DNA of 53,635 nucleotides from Lachnospiraceae bacterium (GTDB lineage: Bacteria > Bacillota > Clostridia > Lachnospirales > Lachnospiraceae). Positions within the stretch are counted from its first letter, which is position 1. Each line of letters begins with the position of its first letter. The notes beneath the pieces were generated by a model that was not told the DNA's origin, ran no database searches, and saw nothing but the letters and a program-made list of their open reading frames with translations. The stretch is from NCBI GenBank assembly GCA_017439675.1, contig JAFSIQ010000027.1, positions 1-53,635 of the forward strand, given 5' to 3'. Positions 17,023 to 25,686 of this stretch are shown one piece after another. Position numbers and translations under genes: made by a program.

Positions 17023-17334
17023 TTATACAAACTTCACAGCTGTTCCATATGCCATGACCTCTGCTGCACCTGCCATAACTGATGAAGTGGCATACCGCAC
17101 ATTTACAACCGCATCTGCTCCCAAAGCTTCTGCTTCCTGCACCATTCTTTTGGTAGCTAAGGCTCTTGCATCATTCATCATATCATTGTAAGCCTTAAGC
17201 TCTCCTCCAACCAAGGTTTTAAAGCTTTGAGTAATATCATGTCCAACGTTCTTGGTTTGAATAGTACTACCCTTTACCAAGCCTAACATACCTATTTCCT
17301 TGCCACTAATGTAATCAGTATTTACTAAGATCAT
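17023..17334 (-). CDS. YbjQ/DUF74 family protein
   Basis: A 103-aa protein of the YbjQ (DUF74) family, which forms pentamers and has no settled function; it is sometimes called a heavy-metal-binding domain. The family hallmarks are visible: GLVKGSTIQTKNVGHDI, the helix YNDMMNDARALATKRM, then EAEALGADAVVNVRY and a C-terminal AYGTAVKF. The ATG at 17334 has GGAG six bases upstream. The first 20 bases overlap the end of the upstream small membrane protein gene, so the two are probably coupled. Confidence 0.88.
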   Translation of the reverse strand: MILVNTDYISGKEIGMLGLVKGSTIQTKNVGHDITQSFKTLVGGELKAYNDMMNDARALATKRMVQEAEALGADAVVNVRYATSSVMAGAAEVMAYGTAVKFV

Positions 17335-17542
17335 CCTCTTCTCCACTCCTTATCTCTTGAATTCTTTGTACACATACATATATTGTTACTCCTGCAAGAG
17401 CCAACGGAACAATTACAAATAGAATCTTTATCAAAATTCCCGGCAACATTGCAATCAATATTGCAAAATATAACACATAATATAATATTAACAGTATTGC
17501 GACAATAATTGGTACAATTATCTTCTGATTCTTCTGATTCAT
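17315..17542 (-). CDS. Small membrane protein, asd operon
   Basis: A 75-aa protein not recognised as a named family. It has two strongly hydrophobic segments (about residues 9-33 and 36-58), then a charged tail (RIQEIRSGEEDDLSKY). It starts 10 bases after the asd stop and overlaps the YbjQ gene. The pairing of a two-helix membrane protein with a YbjQ protein suggests the two act together at the membrane; that is inference. Confidence 0.75.
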   Translation of the reverse strand: MNQKNQKIIVPIIVAILLILYYVLYFAILIAMLPGILIKILFVIVPLALAGVTIYVCVQRIQEIRSGEEDDLSKY

Positions 17543-17552
17543 ATAAACTCCA

Positions 17553-18644
17553 TTACTTCTTTGTAATGTATCCCTGAGCCTTCAATAACTCTGCACAAAG
17601 AACCGCACCACCTGCAGCACCACGCACTGTGTTATGAGAAAGACCTACAAACTTCCAGTCATATACATGGTCCTCACGAATACGACCCACAGAAACACCC
17701 ATTCCGTTCTCATAATCTACATCCAACTGAACCTGTGGACGATTATCCTCTTCCATATACTGAATGAACTGCTTTGGAGCACTTGGTAATTCTAATTCCT
17801 GTGGAACACCCTTGTACTCTACTAACTTCTGAATCAACTGCTCCTTGGTTGGCTGCTTTCTAAACTTCACAAATACAGCAGCTGTATGACCATTCAAGAC
17901 AGGTACACGGATGCACTGACATGTGATAACTGGACCATCTGCTGGAACAATCTCACCCTTCTCTTCATCAATGTGACCCCAGATACGAAGTGGCTCCTTC
18001 TCCGACTTCTCTTCTTCGCCACCGATAAATGGAATAATATTCTCAACCATCTCTGGCCAATCCTTAAATGTCTTACCTGCACCTGAAATTGCCTGATATG
18101 TAGTCGCTACAACCTCATATGGCTCGAACTCCTTCCAAGCAGTAAGTACCGGTGCATAACTCTGAATAGAGCAGTTTGGCTTAACTGCAACAAAACCACG
18201 AGTTGTGCCAAGACGCTTCTTCTGGAACTCAATTACGTTCATATGGTCTGGATTAATCTCAGGTACTACCATCGGAACATCTGGTGTCCATCTATGTGCT
18301 GAATTATTTGAAACAACAGGGGTCTCAGTCTTTGCATAAGCATCCTCAATAGCCTTAATCTCATCCTTAGACATATCCACTGCACTGAATACAAAATCAA
18401 CAGTACTAGCAACTTCTTCTACTTCATTTACATTGTGAACAATAATATTCTTAACAGCCTCTGGCATTGGAGTAGACATTTTCCATCTGTCACCTACAGC
18501 CTCTGCATAAGTCTTACCTGCACTTCTTGGGCTTGCTGCAATCGTTGTTACCTCGAACCATGGATGATTCTCCAATAATGCAATAAATCTCTGTCCTACC
18601 ATACCGGTACCACCAAGGATACCTACCTTTAACTTTTCACTCAT
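17553..18644 (-). CDS. asd: Aspartate-semialdehyde dehydrogenase
   Basis: Asd reduces aspartyl phosphate to aspartate semialdehyde, the branch point to lysine/diaminopimelate, threonine and methionine. The 363-aa protein is of the archaeal/fungal-like class. It has the NADP loop GILGGTGMVGQRF, the catalytic cysteine in VKPNCSIQSYAPVL and the catalytic histidine region RVPVLNGHTAAVF. The ATG at 18644 has GAGGAG seven bases upstream; a GTG immediately before it is less likely. It leads a three-gene operon. Confidence 0.96.
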   Translation of the reverse strand: MSEKLKVGILGGTGMVGQRFIALLENHPWFEVTTIAASPRSAGKTYAEAVGDRWKMSTPMPEAVKNIIVHNVNEVEEVASTVDFVFSAVDMSKDEIKAIEDAYAKTETPVVSNNSAHRWTPDVPMVVPEINPDHMNVIEFQKKRLGTTRGFVAVKPNCSIQSYAPVLTAWKEFEPYEVVATTYQAISGAGKTFKDWPEMVENIIPFIGGEEEKSEKEPLRIWGHIDEEKGEIVPADGPVITCQCIRVPVLNGHTAAVFVKFRKQPTKEQLIQKLVEYKGVPQELELPSAPKQFIQYMEEDNRPQVQLDVDYENGMGVSVGRIREDHVYDWKFVGLSHNTVRGAAGGAVLCAELLKAQGYITKK

Positions 18645-18648
18645 CACT

Positions 18649-18736
18649 AAACTCCTCTTGTACTTTCTAATATTAGCAACTAAATGCTACCTTATGGGGT
18701 GAAGAAACATTCTCTCACCTTGAAATCTTAATTATA
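18649..18736 (-). promoter_or_regulatory. Candidate promoter and leader of asd
   Basis: A perfect TATAAT (18736-18731) lies about 87 bases before asd, without a clear -35 box at 17 bases (TTGCTA lies 20 away). The leader can form GGTGA...TCACC and AGCA...TGCT stems. It lacks the conserved sequences of the lysine riboswitch. Confidence 0.35.
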
Positions 18737-18849
18737 ATACTCTAATATCCTTTATTTAGCAAGTTATTTATGAAAAAATATTCTTTTTCGTCATGAAAAG
18801 TTTTCATTCGAAATTGCCACTCGCCATGTTTACATTATGCAACTGTCCA

Positions 18850-20268
18850 TCATCCTTTAATTGCAATTGTGAATTCCACACCATCTCGGACATTTTGAGC
18901 GGAGTAATATCCATCATGAAATTCTACAATCTCGCGGACAATGGCAAGACCAACCCCATACCCTTGTTTTCCTCTAGTACGCACCTTATCCACCTTACTA
19001 AATGCTTCCCAAAGAGTGGAAATCTCATTTTCATTAATATAACTACCGGAATTGTATACCCGAATTTCGTAATACTCTCCCTTTCGCTCCCCCATCACGG
19101 AAATCATCAGCTCGGGTGTTCCGCTATGGGAAACCGCATTGCGAATCAGGTTATATATTGCCCGGTCAAGTAAATTGTAATCCGCGAACACACGCTCCAA
19201 TTCATCAAAATTATCTTCATATGAAATCCTTCGTTCCATATATTCTTCCTGAAAGCGGTATTTAATATTCTCAAACAGTTTCTTTACTTCAAAAACTTCT
19301 TTATTCAATACCTCTGCCTGCTGTTCCATTTTAGAAAGCTCCAACATCTCTCTTACTAACATATCTATTCGTACGCTTTCGCCAGATATAATCTCACAAT
19401 ATTCCAATGCTTTTTCTGGATTTTTAGAAACCACTGTCTTCAACCGATCTGAATATCCCATAATAACAGCAACAGGGGACTTAATCTCATGCGAAAGATT
19501 CCGAACCAATCGTTTACGACTTTCTATATCCTCCTGTAACTGTGACATATTCTGCTCTAATTGCTCCGACATTTTGTTGATAGAATGTCCAAGCTGTCCC
19601 ACTTCATCCTCACTGGTCACATTTACCTTGATATCAAATTCCAAATTAGAAATGTGCTCTGCTGCATTTGTCATTTGACGAATAGGAACAATCAAATGAC
19701 GGCTCAGACGATAGACAACAATCCAACCGAACAGCACAATGAAAATCCCTACAAGCAAGTCAAAAATCATCGCAGAATACATGGCATTATATATACTTTG
19801 ATAAGACCGGGAGATAACTGCATATCGGTTTTCATCAATTTTTTGAATCATAACCAACTGAATTGTCTTATGATTATTCTTTTTTTGTTGATTCCTTGTC
19901 AGAAACACTTTCTCTCCACTGTCAATCTTTTTCCGTTCACCATCAAACAGTTTCACAGATTGTTTCCAATATTCGCTGGTGGATTTCATAAAAGCTTTCG
20001 TCGTATAAAGTATATTCTTCTCCCCATCTATAATTGTAACCTTGACTCCGCTGGTAGTGTCAAATTCATCTATCACATCTGTCAACAGCGTTCCCTCGGT
20101 AACATTCATTTCCTCCAATGTATCACCCAAATCCGACATTTGTTCTCTGTAAAACAAAGTAGAAAATGGTGCCATAAAGAAATAGGTTAAAATAACATTT
20201 AATAATACAAACGCTACAATCAACAAGATACCTATCCAACATATTTTTCTGCCCAAAGATTTCTTCAT
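18850..20268 (-). CDS. Sensor histidine kinase
   Basis: A 472-aa membrane kinase. Transmembrane segment 1 is at about residues 10-33. An extracytoplasmic sensor region of about 130 residues follows, with transmembrane segment 2 at about 162-187. Then come a HAMP domain, the dimerisation domain with the phospho-acceptor histidine in NLSHEIKSPVAVIMGY, and the ATPase domain with N box LIRNAVSHSG and G box GYGVGLAIVREIVE. It begins four bases after the response-regulator stop and surely pairs with it. No antibiotic-export or target genes lie alongside, so the signal is unknown. Confidence 0.95.
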   Translation of the reverse strand: MKKSLGRKICWIGILLIVAFVLLNVILTYFFMAPFSTLFYREQMSDLGDTLEEMNVTEGTLLTDVIDEFDTTSGVKVTIIDGEKNILYTTKAFMKSTSEYWKQSVKLFDGERKKIDSGEKVFLTRNQQKKNNHKTIQLVMIQKIDENRYAVISRSYQSIYNAMYSAMIFDLLVGIFIVLFGWIVVYRLSRHLIVPIRQMTNAAEHISNLEFDIKVNVTSEDEVGQLGHSINKMSEQLEQNMSQLQEDIESRKRLVRNLSHEIKSPVAVIMGYSDRLKTVVSKNPEKALEYCEIISGESVRIDMLVREMLELSKMEQQAEVLNKEVFEVKKLFENIKYRFQEEYMERRISYEDNFDELERVFADYNLLDRAIYNLIRNAVSHSGTPELMISVMGERKGEYYEIRVYNSGSYINENEISTLWEAFSKVDKVRTRGKQGYGVGLAIVREIVEFHDGYYSAQNVRDGVEFTIAIKG

Positions 20269-20272
20269 TTCT

Positions 20273-20947
20273 CTATCCTCTCACCTCAAAGCAATATCCA
20301 ACACCTCGAATTGTTTTAATATAATTACCTGCTTCCCCAAGACTAGCGCGAAGCATCTTTATATGGGTATCAATCGTACGCATATCTCCTTCATAGTCAT
20401 ATCCCCATATGCGGTCAAGGATCTTTTCTCTTGTCAAGACAATATTCTCATTGTTAATGAGAAATTCCAATAGCTGATACTCCTTGTTGTTCAAAACAAC
20501 TTCTTTCTGATTCACATATACCTTATGAGACATAGGGCACATTTTCAAAATCCCTAATTGAATGCAATCTACGATTTCTGCTTTTGTAAGTTTTAACAAA
20601 TTCTTTACTCGCTCTACCAAAATCTCGTAATGAAATGGTTTGCTGATAAAATCACTTGCCCCCTTTCTCAAGCATGACAACTCATTCAAAGAATCTCCTA
20701 GTGCTGTAAGCATGATAATCGGTATGTCACTTCTCTCGCGCATTTCCTCTAACACAGTTATACCATCTAGCTTTGGCATCATAACATCTAGTATAACTAA
20801 CCCAATATCTGAATGCTTCCAAAAAATGTCCAATGCACATTCTCCATCAGCAACATCATACACCTGATATCCAGCCTCCTCCAACACCTCTTTAATCAAG
20901 TCTCGCAATAAATCATCATCATCTGCAATTAAAATACTGATTCCCAT
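20273..20947 (-). CDS. OmpR/PhoB-family response regulator
   Basis: A 224-aa protein: a receiver domain (about 1-115) with acidic pocket ADDDDLLRD, the phosphorylated aspartate in LVILDVMMPKLDG and the conserved lysine in ISKPFH, followed by a winged-helix DNA-binding domain ending in MRTIDTHIKMLRASLG and IKTIRGVGYCFE. The ATG at 20947 has AGGAG six bases upstream; 70 in-frame upstream residues are non-coding. It is co-transcribed with the kinase. The 228-base gap upstream holds a TATAAT-like box (20977-20972) and the serA terminator. Confidence 0.95.
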   Translation of the reverse strand: MGISILIADDDDLLRDLIKEVLEEAGYQVYDVADGECALDIFWKHSDIGLVILDVMMPKLDGITVLEEMRERSDIPIIMLTALGDSLNELSCLRKGASDFISKPFHYEILVERVKNLLKLTKAEIVDCIQLGILKMCPMSHKVYVNQKEVVLNNKEYQLLEFLINNENIVLTREKILDRIWGYDYEGDMRTIDTHIKMLRASLGEAGNYIKTIRGVGYCFEVRG

Positions 20948-21118
20948 ATTGTTCTCCTTGTAATGCTGTATATTATAAATTTCCATAATTTGCGATAATA
21001 CATTGGTTGTACCGCTATCATCACGAACGTAATGTGACATAGATTGATACCATACCACAAAAATATGAAATATAGATGTAATGCGCAATATTAAACAAAA
21101 TATATGAATAAACAAATA

Positions 21119-21148
21119 AGGATTTCCAAAATCACTTTCAGAAATCCT
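21119..21148 (-). terminator. Terminator after serA
   Basis: AGGATTTC and GAAATCCT arms (eight bp) around a 14-base loop, followed on the minus strand by TATTTGTTTATT. It is 28 bases after the serA stop and separates the biosynthetic run from the two-component system. Confidence 0.6.
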
Positions 21149-21175
21149 CATCCACATATTTAAATCAATATTGTA

Positions 21176-22339
21176 TTATGCGATAACTCTCACTTTAACA
21201 ACACCTTCAACTGCAGAAAGCTCAGCCTCGCTTGTTGCATCTACCTCTGACTCAACATCCAAGATTGTGTAAGCCCAGTCACCCCTTGACTTACTTACCA
21301 TGTTGGAAATATTAATCTTTTCTTTAGAGAATACACCTGTAAATCTTGTTAACATATCTGGAATGTTCTTATGGCAAATACAAATTCTTGCAGCGGCTGT
21401 ACATACACCAGCGTCACAAGCAGGATAATTTACAGAATTCTTGATGTTACCATTCTCCATGAAATCTGCAACCTGCTTAACAGCCATAATTGCACAGTTA
21501 TCTTCTGACTCTGCTGTAGAAGCACCAAGATGAGGTAATGTAACAACACCTTCCACACCTGCAATTGCTGGATTAGGAAAATCTGTTACATATACAGAAA
21601 CCTTACCAGAAGCTAAAGCATCCTTCATATCCTCATCATTTACAAGGGCATCTCTTGAGAAGTTAAGAATCTTAACGCCATCCTTCATTACAGCAAATGC
21701 ATCCTTATTAATCATACCCTTTGTGCTATCCAAGGCAGGTACATGAACTGTAATGTAATCACACTCTCTATAAATGTCTTCTACATTCGTAATGTGCTTA
21801 ATATGTCTTGACAAAGACCATGCTGCATCCACGGATACATATGGGTCATAACCATATACATCCATTCCAAGACGAAATGCAATGTTAGCAACTTTCGCAC
21901 CGATTGCACCAAGACCAATTACACCTAACTTCTTACCCTGAACCTCATTACCTGCAAACTGACTCTTTGCCTTTTCAACCTTCTTTGCGATATCTGCATC
22001 CTCAGCATTGGCTTTTACCCAATTGTAACCACCTACGATATCACGAGAAGCTAATAACAAGCCTGCAATAACAAGCTCCTTAACACCGTTCGCATTGGCA
22101 CCTGGCGTATTAAATACCACAATACCCTGCTCAGCACACTTATCCAATGGAATATTGTTAACACCTGCTCCTGCTCTTGCAATAGCAACCAAGCTCTCTG
22201 GCAAATCTAAATCATGCATAGATGCAGAACGTACTAAAACTGCTTCTGCATTGTCCATGCTGTCTACCATTTCATAGTTATCTGAAAATAAACTTAAACC
22301 GCAATCTGCGATCGGATTTAAACAATTAACTTTTGTCAT
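21176..22339 (-). CDS. serA: D-3-phosphoglycerate dehydrogenase
   Basis: SerA oxidises 3-phosphoglycerate to 3-phosphohydroxypyruvate, the first step of serine synthesis. The 387-aa protein has a split substrate-binding domain, the NAD-binding loop GVIGLGAIGAKVANIA, the catalytic-region motif LPHLGASTAESEDNCA, and a C-terminal ACT domain (about residues 315-387), which usually mediates serine feedback. The ATG at 22339 has AGGAG five bases upstream. It follows serC, with a 145-nt structured element in between. Confidence 0.96.
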   Translation of the reverse strand: MTKVNCLNPIADCGLSLFSDNYEMVDSMDNAEAVLVRSASMHDLDLPESLVAIARAGAGVNNIPLDKCAEQGIVVFNTPGANANGVKELVIAGLLLASRDIVGGYNWVKANAEDADIAKKVEKAKSQFAGNEVQGKKLGVIGLGAIGAKVANIAFRLGMDVYGYDPYVSVDAAWSLSRHIKHITNVEDIYRECDYITVHVPALDSTKGMINKDAFAVMKDGVKILNFSRDALVNDEDMKDALASGKVSVYVTDFPNPAIAGVEGVVTLPHLGASTAESEDNCAIMAVKQVADFMENGNIKNSVNYPACDAGVCTAAARICICHKNIPDMLTRFTGVFSKEKINISNMVSKSRGDWAYTILDVESEVDATSEAELSAVEGVVKVRVIA

Positions 22340-22362
22340 AATGACTCCTTTCATACCTACGC

Positions 22363-22507
22363 CATCAACAGAGATAATCCTGTTCGGACACGCTTCCGCT
22401 CCACTGACTGCGCAACGGTACTAAGAAATGTTTTCGAAGTACCTTCTCAACATTTCAAGTACCGGCGGATTCAGAGGTTCCTCTCTAGGATAATATCTCT
22501 GTTGATG
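22363..22507 (-). ncRNA. Structured RNA element in the serC-serA gap
   Basis: A 145-nt segment closes with a 19-bp stem: CATCAACAGAGATA plus ATCCT (from 22507) pairs with AGGAT plus TATCTCTGTTGATG (to 22363), with a two-base bulge. Inside are a small AGAGG/CCTCT hairpin, a TCCGC/GCGGA pairing, and a long hairpin (CGGTACT/AGTACCG extended by GAAATGTT/AACATTTC with an inner GAAG/CTTC). It ends 23 bases before the serA ATG. It does not carry T-box, SAM or lysine riboswitch sequence motifs I can recognise. It may be a cis-regulatory leader of serA, or a mobile palindromic element with terminal inverted repeats. Confidence 0.6.
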
Positions 22508-22625
22508 ACTCACACTTCATAAAAATAACACAATTCAAACTATAACATCGCCAAAATATTCATATTAATATTGTGTTCATTCGTCAATGACAAAAGCCAT
22601 CAACAAACAAACCAATTTTTTATAA

Positions 22626-23711
22626 TTACTTTGCGTTATTAGCCTCGAACTCCTTCATGAATGCTACAAGCTTCTCAACTCCCTCAATTGGCATAGCATT
22701 GTAGATAGAAGCACGCATACCACCAACACTTCTGTGACCCTTTAAGTTTACAAAGCCTGCTGCAGTTGCTTCCTTGACAAACTTAGCATCTAACTCATCA
22801 TCACCTGTTACAAATGGCACGTTCATTAAAGAACGGTCTTTCTTCTCTACTGTACCCTTGAATAACTTAGAAGAATCCAAGAAATCGTAAAGAATAGCGG
22901 CTTTCTTCTCATTGTGAATCTTCATAGCCTCAAGGCCACCCATTTCCTTAACCCACTTAAATACCTTACCGCAGATGTAGATACCATATGCAGGTGGTGT
23001 ATTGTATAAAGAAGCGTTGTCTGCCTGAGTCTTATACTTCAACATGGTTGGAGTACCAGGTAATACATCATCTGTAATTAAATCCTCACGAATAATTGCG
23101 ACAACCACACCAGCCGGACCTACGTTCTTCTGAACACCAAAGTAAATCAAACCATAGTCTTCTACGTTAACTGGCTGAGACAAAATGTCAGAAGACATAT
23201 CCGCTACCAAAAGCTTACCCTTTGTATTTGGAAGCTCCTTAAATGCAGTTCCGTAAATGGTATTGTTATGACAGATATATACATAATCTGCATCCTCAGA
23301 GATTGGTAAATCGCTGCAATCTGGAATATAAGAAAATGTCTTATCTGCAGAAGAAGCGATTGCATTTGCCTTACCATACTTCTGCGCTTCCTCATAAGCC
23401 TTCTTTGCCCACTGACCCGTAATGATATAGTCAGCTACCTTGTTCTTCATAAGGTTCATTGGCACCGCTGCAAACTGTTGTGAAGCACCACCCTGTAAGA
23501 ATAATACCTTGTAATTATCAGGAATCTTTAACAAATCTCTCAAATCCTGCTCTGCAGTCTGGATGATTTCCTCAAAAGGCTTAGAACGATGGCTCATCTC
23601 CATAACGCTCATACCTGTTCCCTTGTAATTAAGCATTTCTTCTGCTGCTTCCTTCAAAACAACCTCTGGTAATACAGATGGTCCTGCTGAAAAATTATAA
23701 ACTCTTTCCAT
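22626..23711 (-). CDS. serC: Phosphoserine aminotransferase
   Basis: SerC transfers an amino group to 3-phosphohydroxypyruvate to give phosphoserine; PLP enzyme of the class V aminotransferase fold. The 361-aa protein begins with the family's NFSAGPSVLPEVVL, contains GMSVMEMSHRSKPF, and has the PLP-binding lysine in YFGVQKNVGPAG. The ATG at 23711 has GGAGG seven bases upstream. It follows ilvB after 78 bases and precedes serA. Confidence 0.96.
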   Translation of the reverse strand: MERVYNFSAGPSVLPEVVLKEAAEEMLNYKGTGMSVMEMSHRSKPFEEIIQTAEQDLRDLLKIPDNYKVLFLQGGASQQFAAVPMNLMKNKVADYIITGQWAKKAYEEAQKYGKANAIASSADKTFSYIPDCSDLPISEDADYVYICHNNTIYGTAFKELPNTKGKLLVADMSSDILSQPVNVEDYGLIYFGVQKNVGPAGVVVAIIREDLITDDVLPGTPTMLKYKTQADNASLYNTPPAYGIYICGKVFKWVKEMGGLEAMKIHNEKKAAILYDFLDSSKLFKGTVEKKDRSLMNVPFVTGDDELDAKFVKEATAAGFVNLKGHRSVGGMRASIYNAMPIEGVEKLVAFMKEFEANNAK

Positions 23712-23789
23712 GTTATATCCTCCTAGTATTATTAACATTTATCATATTCTCTTTGTAAATGCCGTTATTCATTTTGATTCCTTTTCTTA

Positions 23790-25475
23790 TTATTTCTCTT
23801 CTTCAAGATCCTCTGCGGAGAAACAAGTAGAAATTGGCTGACCTGCTGCAACCATTGGCCATACCTTGTCATCCTCATGAATCTGTGCATCAATTACACA
23901 TGGTCTTCCAGATTCCATTGCCTTCTTAAATGCATCCTCGAACTCTTCTAGTGTAGTTGCTCTGAACGCCAAAGCCCCCATTCCTTCTGCAATCTTAACG
24001 AAATCTGCAGCATCATTTAAGATTGTATTCGAATAATGCTTATTGTAGAACAATGTCTGCCACTGACGAACCATTCCCAATACATGATTATTCAGTACAA
24101 CCTGAATAATTGGAACATTGTAACGTGCTGCAGTCATAATCTCATTCATATTCATACGGAAACAGCCGTCTCCAGCAATATTAACGACAGTCTTATCTCT
24201 TCGACCAAGCTTAGCACCAATACAAGCACCCAAACCATATCCCATGGTTCCAAGACCACCGGAAGACAATAACTGTCTTGGCTCTTTGTACTTATACATC
24301 TGTGCAGCCCACATCTGATGCTGTCCTACATCTGTAGTAATAATAGCATCACCCTTTGTAAGCTCATAAATCTTATTGATTGCTGTAGGACCAGTTAATA
24401 CGTCGGTTGGATAAGAAGATGGGAACTTCTTATTCAACTCCTCAATCTCTGCTAACCATTCCTTGTTATCCTTCTGGTCAATCATTACATTCAGACGAGA
24501 CAATACTTCCTTTGCATCGCCCACAATGCTTGCATCTGCAACAATATTCTTGTTAATTTCAGCAGCATCCACATCAATATGTACAATCTTTGCATCATTT
24601 GCAAATTTCTTTGCATTACCAATAACACGATCTGAGAAACGCGCACCAACCACAATTAACAAATCAGACGCGGTAACACCAAAGTTAGAAGTTTTTGTAC
24701 CATGCATACCAACCATACCGGTGTAATGTGGGTCTGTTCCATCCATAACACCCTTACCCATCAAGGTATCACATACAGGCGCATCCATTAACTTTGCAAA
24801 CTCTCTAAACTCCTTATATGCATCAGCGGCAATCACACCACCACCAACCATAAGAAATGGCTTCTTAGATTTCTTAATTAACTTCACAACCGCTTCTAAA
24901 TCAGAATCCTTAATCGTCTCTGTCTTTGGCTCGATTGGTTCTGGAGCCTTATACTCGTAATCTGCTAAATTGGCAGTTACATCCTTTGTAATATCTACTA
25001 ATACAGGACCTGGTCTTCCCGTCTGCGCAATCTTAAATGCACGGCGAATCGTATCTGCCAACTCATGAACATTCTTTACAATAAAGCTGTGCTTTGTCAC
25101 TGGCATAACCACACCTGCAATGTCAACCTCTTGGAAGGAATCCTTACCAAGCATTGACACTCCTACGTTGGCAGTAATTGCAACCATTGGAATGGAATCC
25201 ATATATGCTGTTGCAATACCTGTAACAAGATTTGTTGCACCAGGACCTGATGTTGCCATACATACACCAACTTTACCAGTTGCTCTTGCATAACCGTCTG
25301 CTGCATGGGACGCCCCCTGCTCATGAGAAGTCAACACATGTGTAATCTCATCCTGATGATTATACAGTGCATCATAGACATTCAAAATGGTACCACCTGG
25401 ATAACCAAATACTGTGTCGACACCCTGTTCTTTCAAACATTCAATTACGATTTCTGAACCTGTTAACTGTTTCAT
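23790..25475 (-). CDS. ilvB: Acetolactate synthase, large catalytic subunit
   Basis: IlvB is the ThDP enzyme that condenses pyruvate with pyruvate or 2-oxobutyrate, the first common step of branched-chain amino acid synthesis. The 561-aa protein has the catalytic glutamate in LTSHEQGASHAADGYARA and the ThDP motif from NIAGDGCFRMNMNE to VLNNHVLGMVRQWQ, which is characteristic of biosynthetic acetohydroxyacid synthases. The ATG has AGGAG seven bases upstream. No ilvN regulatory subunit lies beside it. Confidence 0.95.
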   Translation of the reverse strand: MKQLTGSEIVIECLKEQGVDTVFGYPGGTILNVYDALYNHQDEITHVLTSHEQGASHAADGYARATGKVGVCMATSGPGATNLVTGIATAYMDSIPMVAITANVGVSMLGKDSFQEVDIAGVVMPVTKHSFIVKNVHELADTIRRAFKIAQTGRPGPVLVDITKDVTANLADYEYKAPEPIEPKTETIKDSDLEAVVKLIKKSKKPFLMVGGGVIAADAYKEFREFAKLMDAPVCDTLMGKGVMDGTDPHYTGMVGMHGTKTSNFGVTASDLLIVVGARFSDRVIGNAKKFANDAKIVHIDVDAAEINKNIVADASIVGDAKEVLSRLNVMIDQKDNKEWLAEIEELNKKFPSSYPTDVLTGPTAINKIYELTKGDAIITTDVGQHQMWAAQMYKYKEPRQLLSSGGLGTMGYGLGACIGAKLGRRDKTVVNIAGDGCFRMNMNEIMTAARYNVPIIQVVLNNHVLGMVRQWQTLFYNKHYSNTILNDAADFVKIAEGMGALAFRATTLEEFEDAFKKAMESGRPCVIDAQIHEDDKVWPMVAAGQPISTCFSAEDLEEEK

Positions 25476-25525
25476 CTCATCTCTCCTAACTTATATTATT
25501 CGTAACTATTCACTACGTTCATAGT

Positions 25526-25657
25526 TTATTGAACATTTTTATCTCGTAACATTATAAATATATGTAATATGTTTTGCAAGCTTATTTCTCTTATCACACA
25601 TATAATCCATAGATAAGGATATAAAATTAGAGGTATAAGCTTTATATATTTTTTCAT
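25526..25657 (-). CDS. 43-aa hydrophobic peptide between ilvD and ilvB
   Basis: A short frame with a good ribosome site (TTAGGAGAAG three to four bases before the ATG at 25657). The peptide begins MKKYIKLIPLILYPYLWIIC and holds about ten isoleucines, seven leucines and two valines in 43 residues. It could be a small membrane protein or a leader peptide that senses branched-chain amino acids. Downstream there is only a weak stem (AACTAT/ATAGTT, 25508-25530 region) and no T-run, so a classical attenuator is not evident. Confidence 0.45.
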   Translation of the reverse strand: MKKYIKLIPLILYPYLWIICVIREISLQNILHIFIMLRDKNVQ

Positions 25658-25686
25658 TCTTCTCCTAATTCAGATAGTTTTCTTAA

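Noticed and set aside
18649-18849. Lysine riboswitch upstream of asd
   Set aside because: Only short stems are present; the gap is too short and lacks the conserved core sequences.
19561-20190. Plus-strand 209-codon open frame
   Set aside because: It is a shadow of the histidine kinase gene; composition is Cys/His-rich as expected from antisense of a coding frame.
20948-21157. Seventy-residue N-terminal extension of the response regulator
   Set aside because: AGGAG lies directly before the internal ATG at 20947, where the receiver domain begins; the upstream residues are intergenic.
22340-22625. T-box leader for serA
   Set aside because: The 'GTACCG..GCG' stretch vaguely recalls the T-box sequence, but the conserved 14-nt box, specifier stem and terminator pairing are absent.
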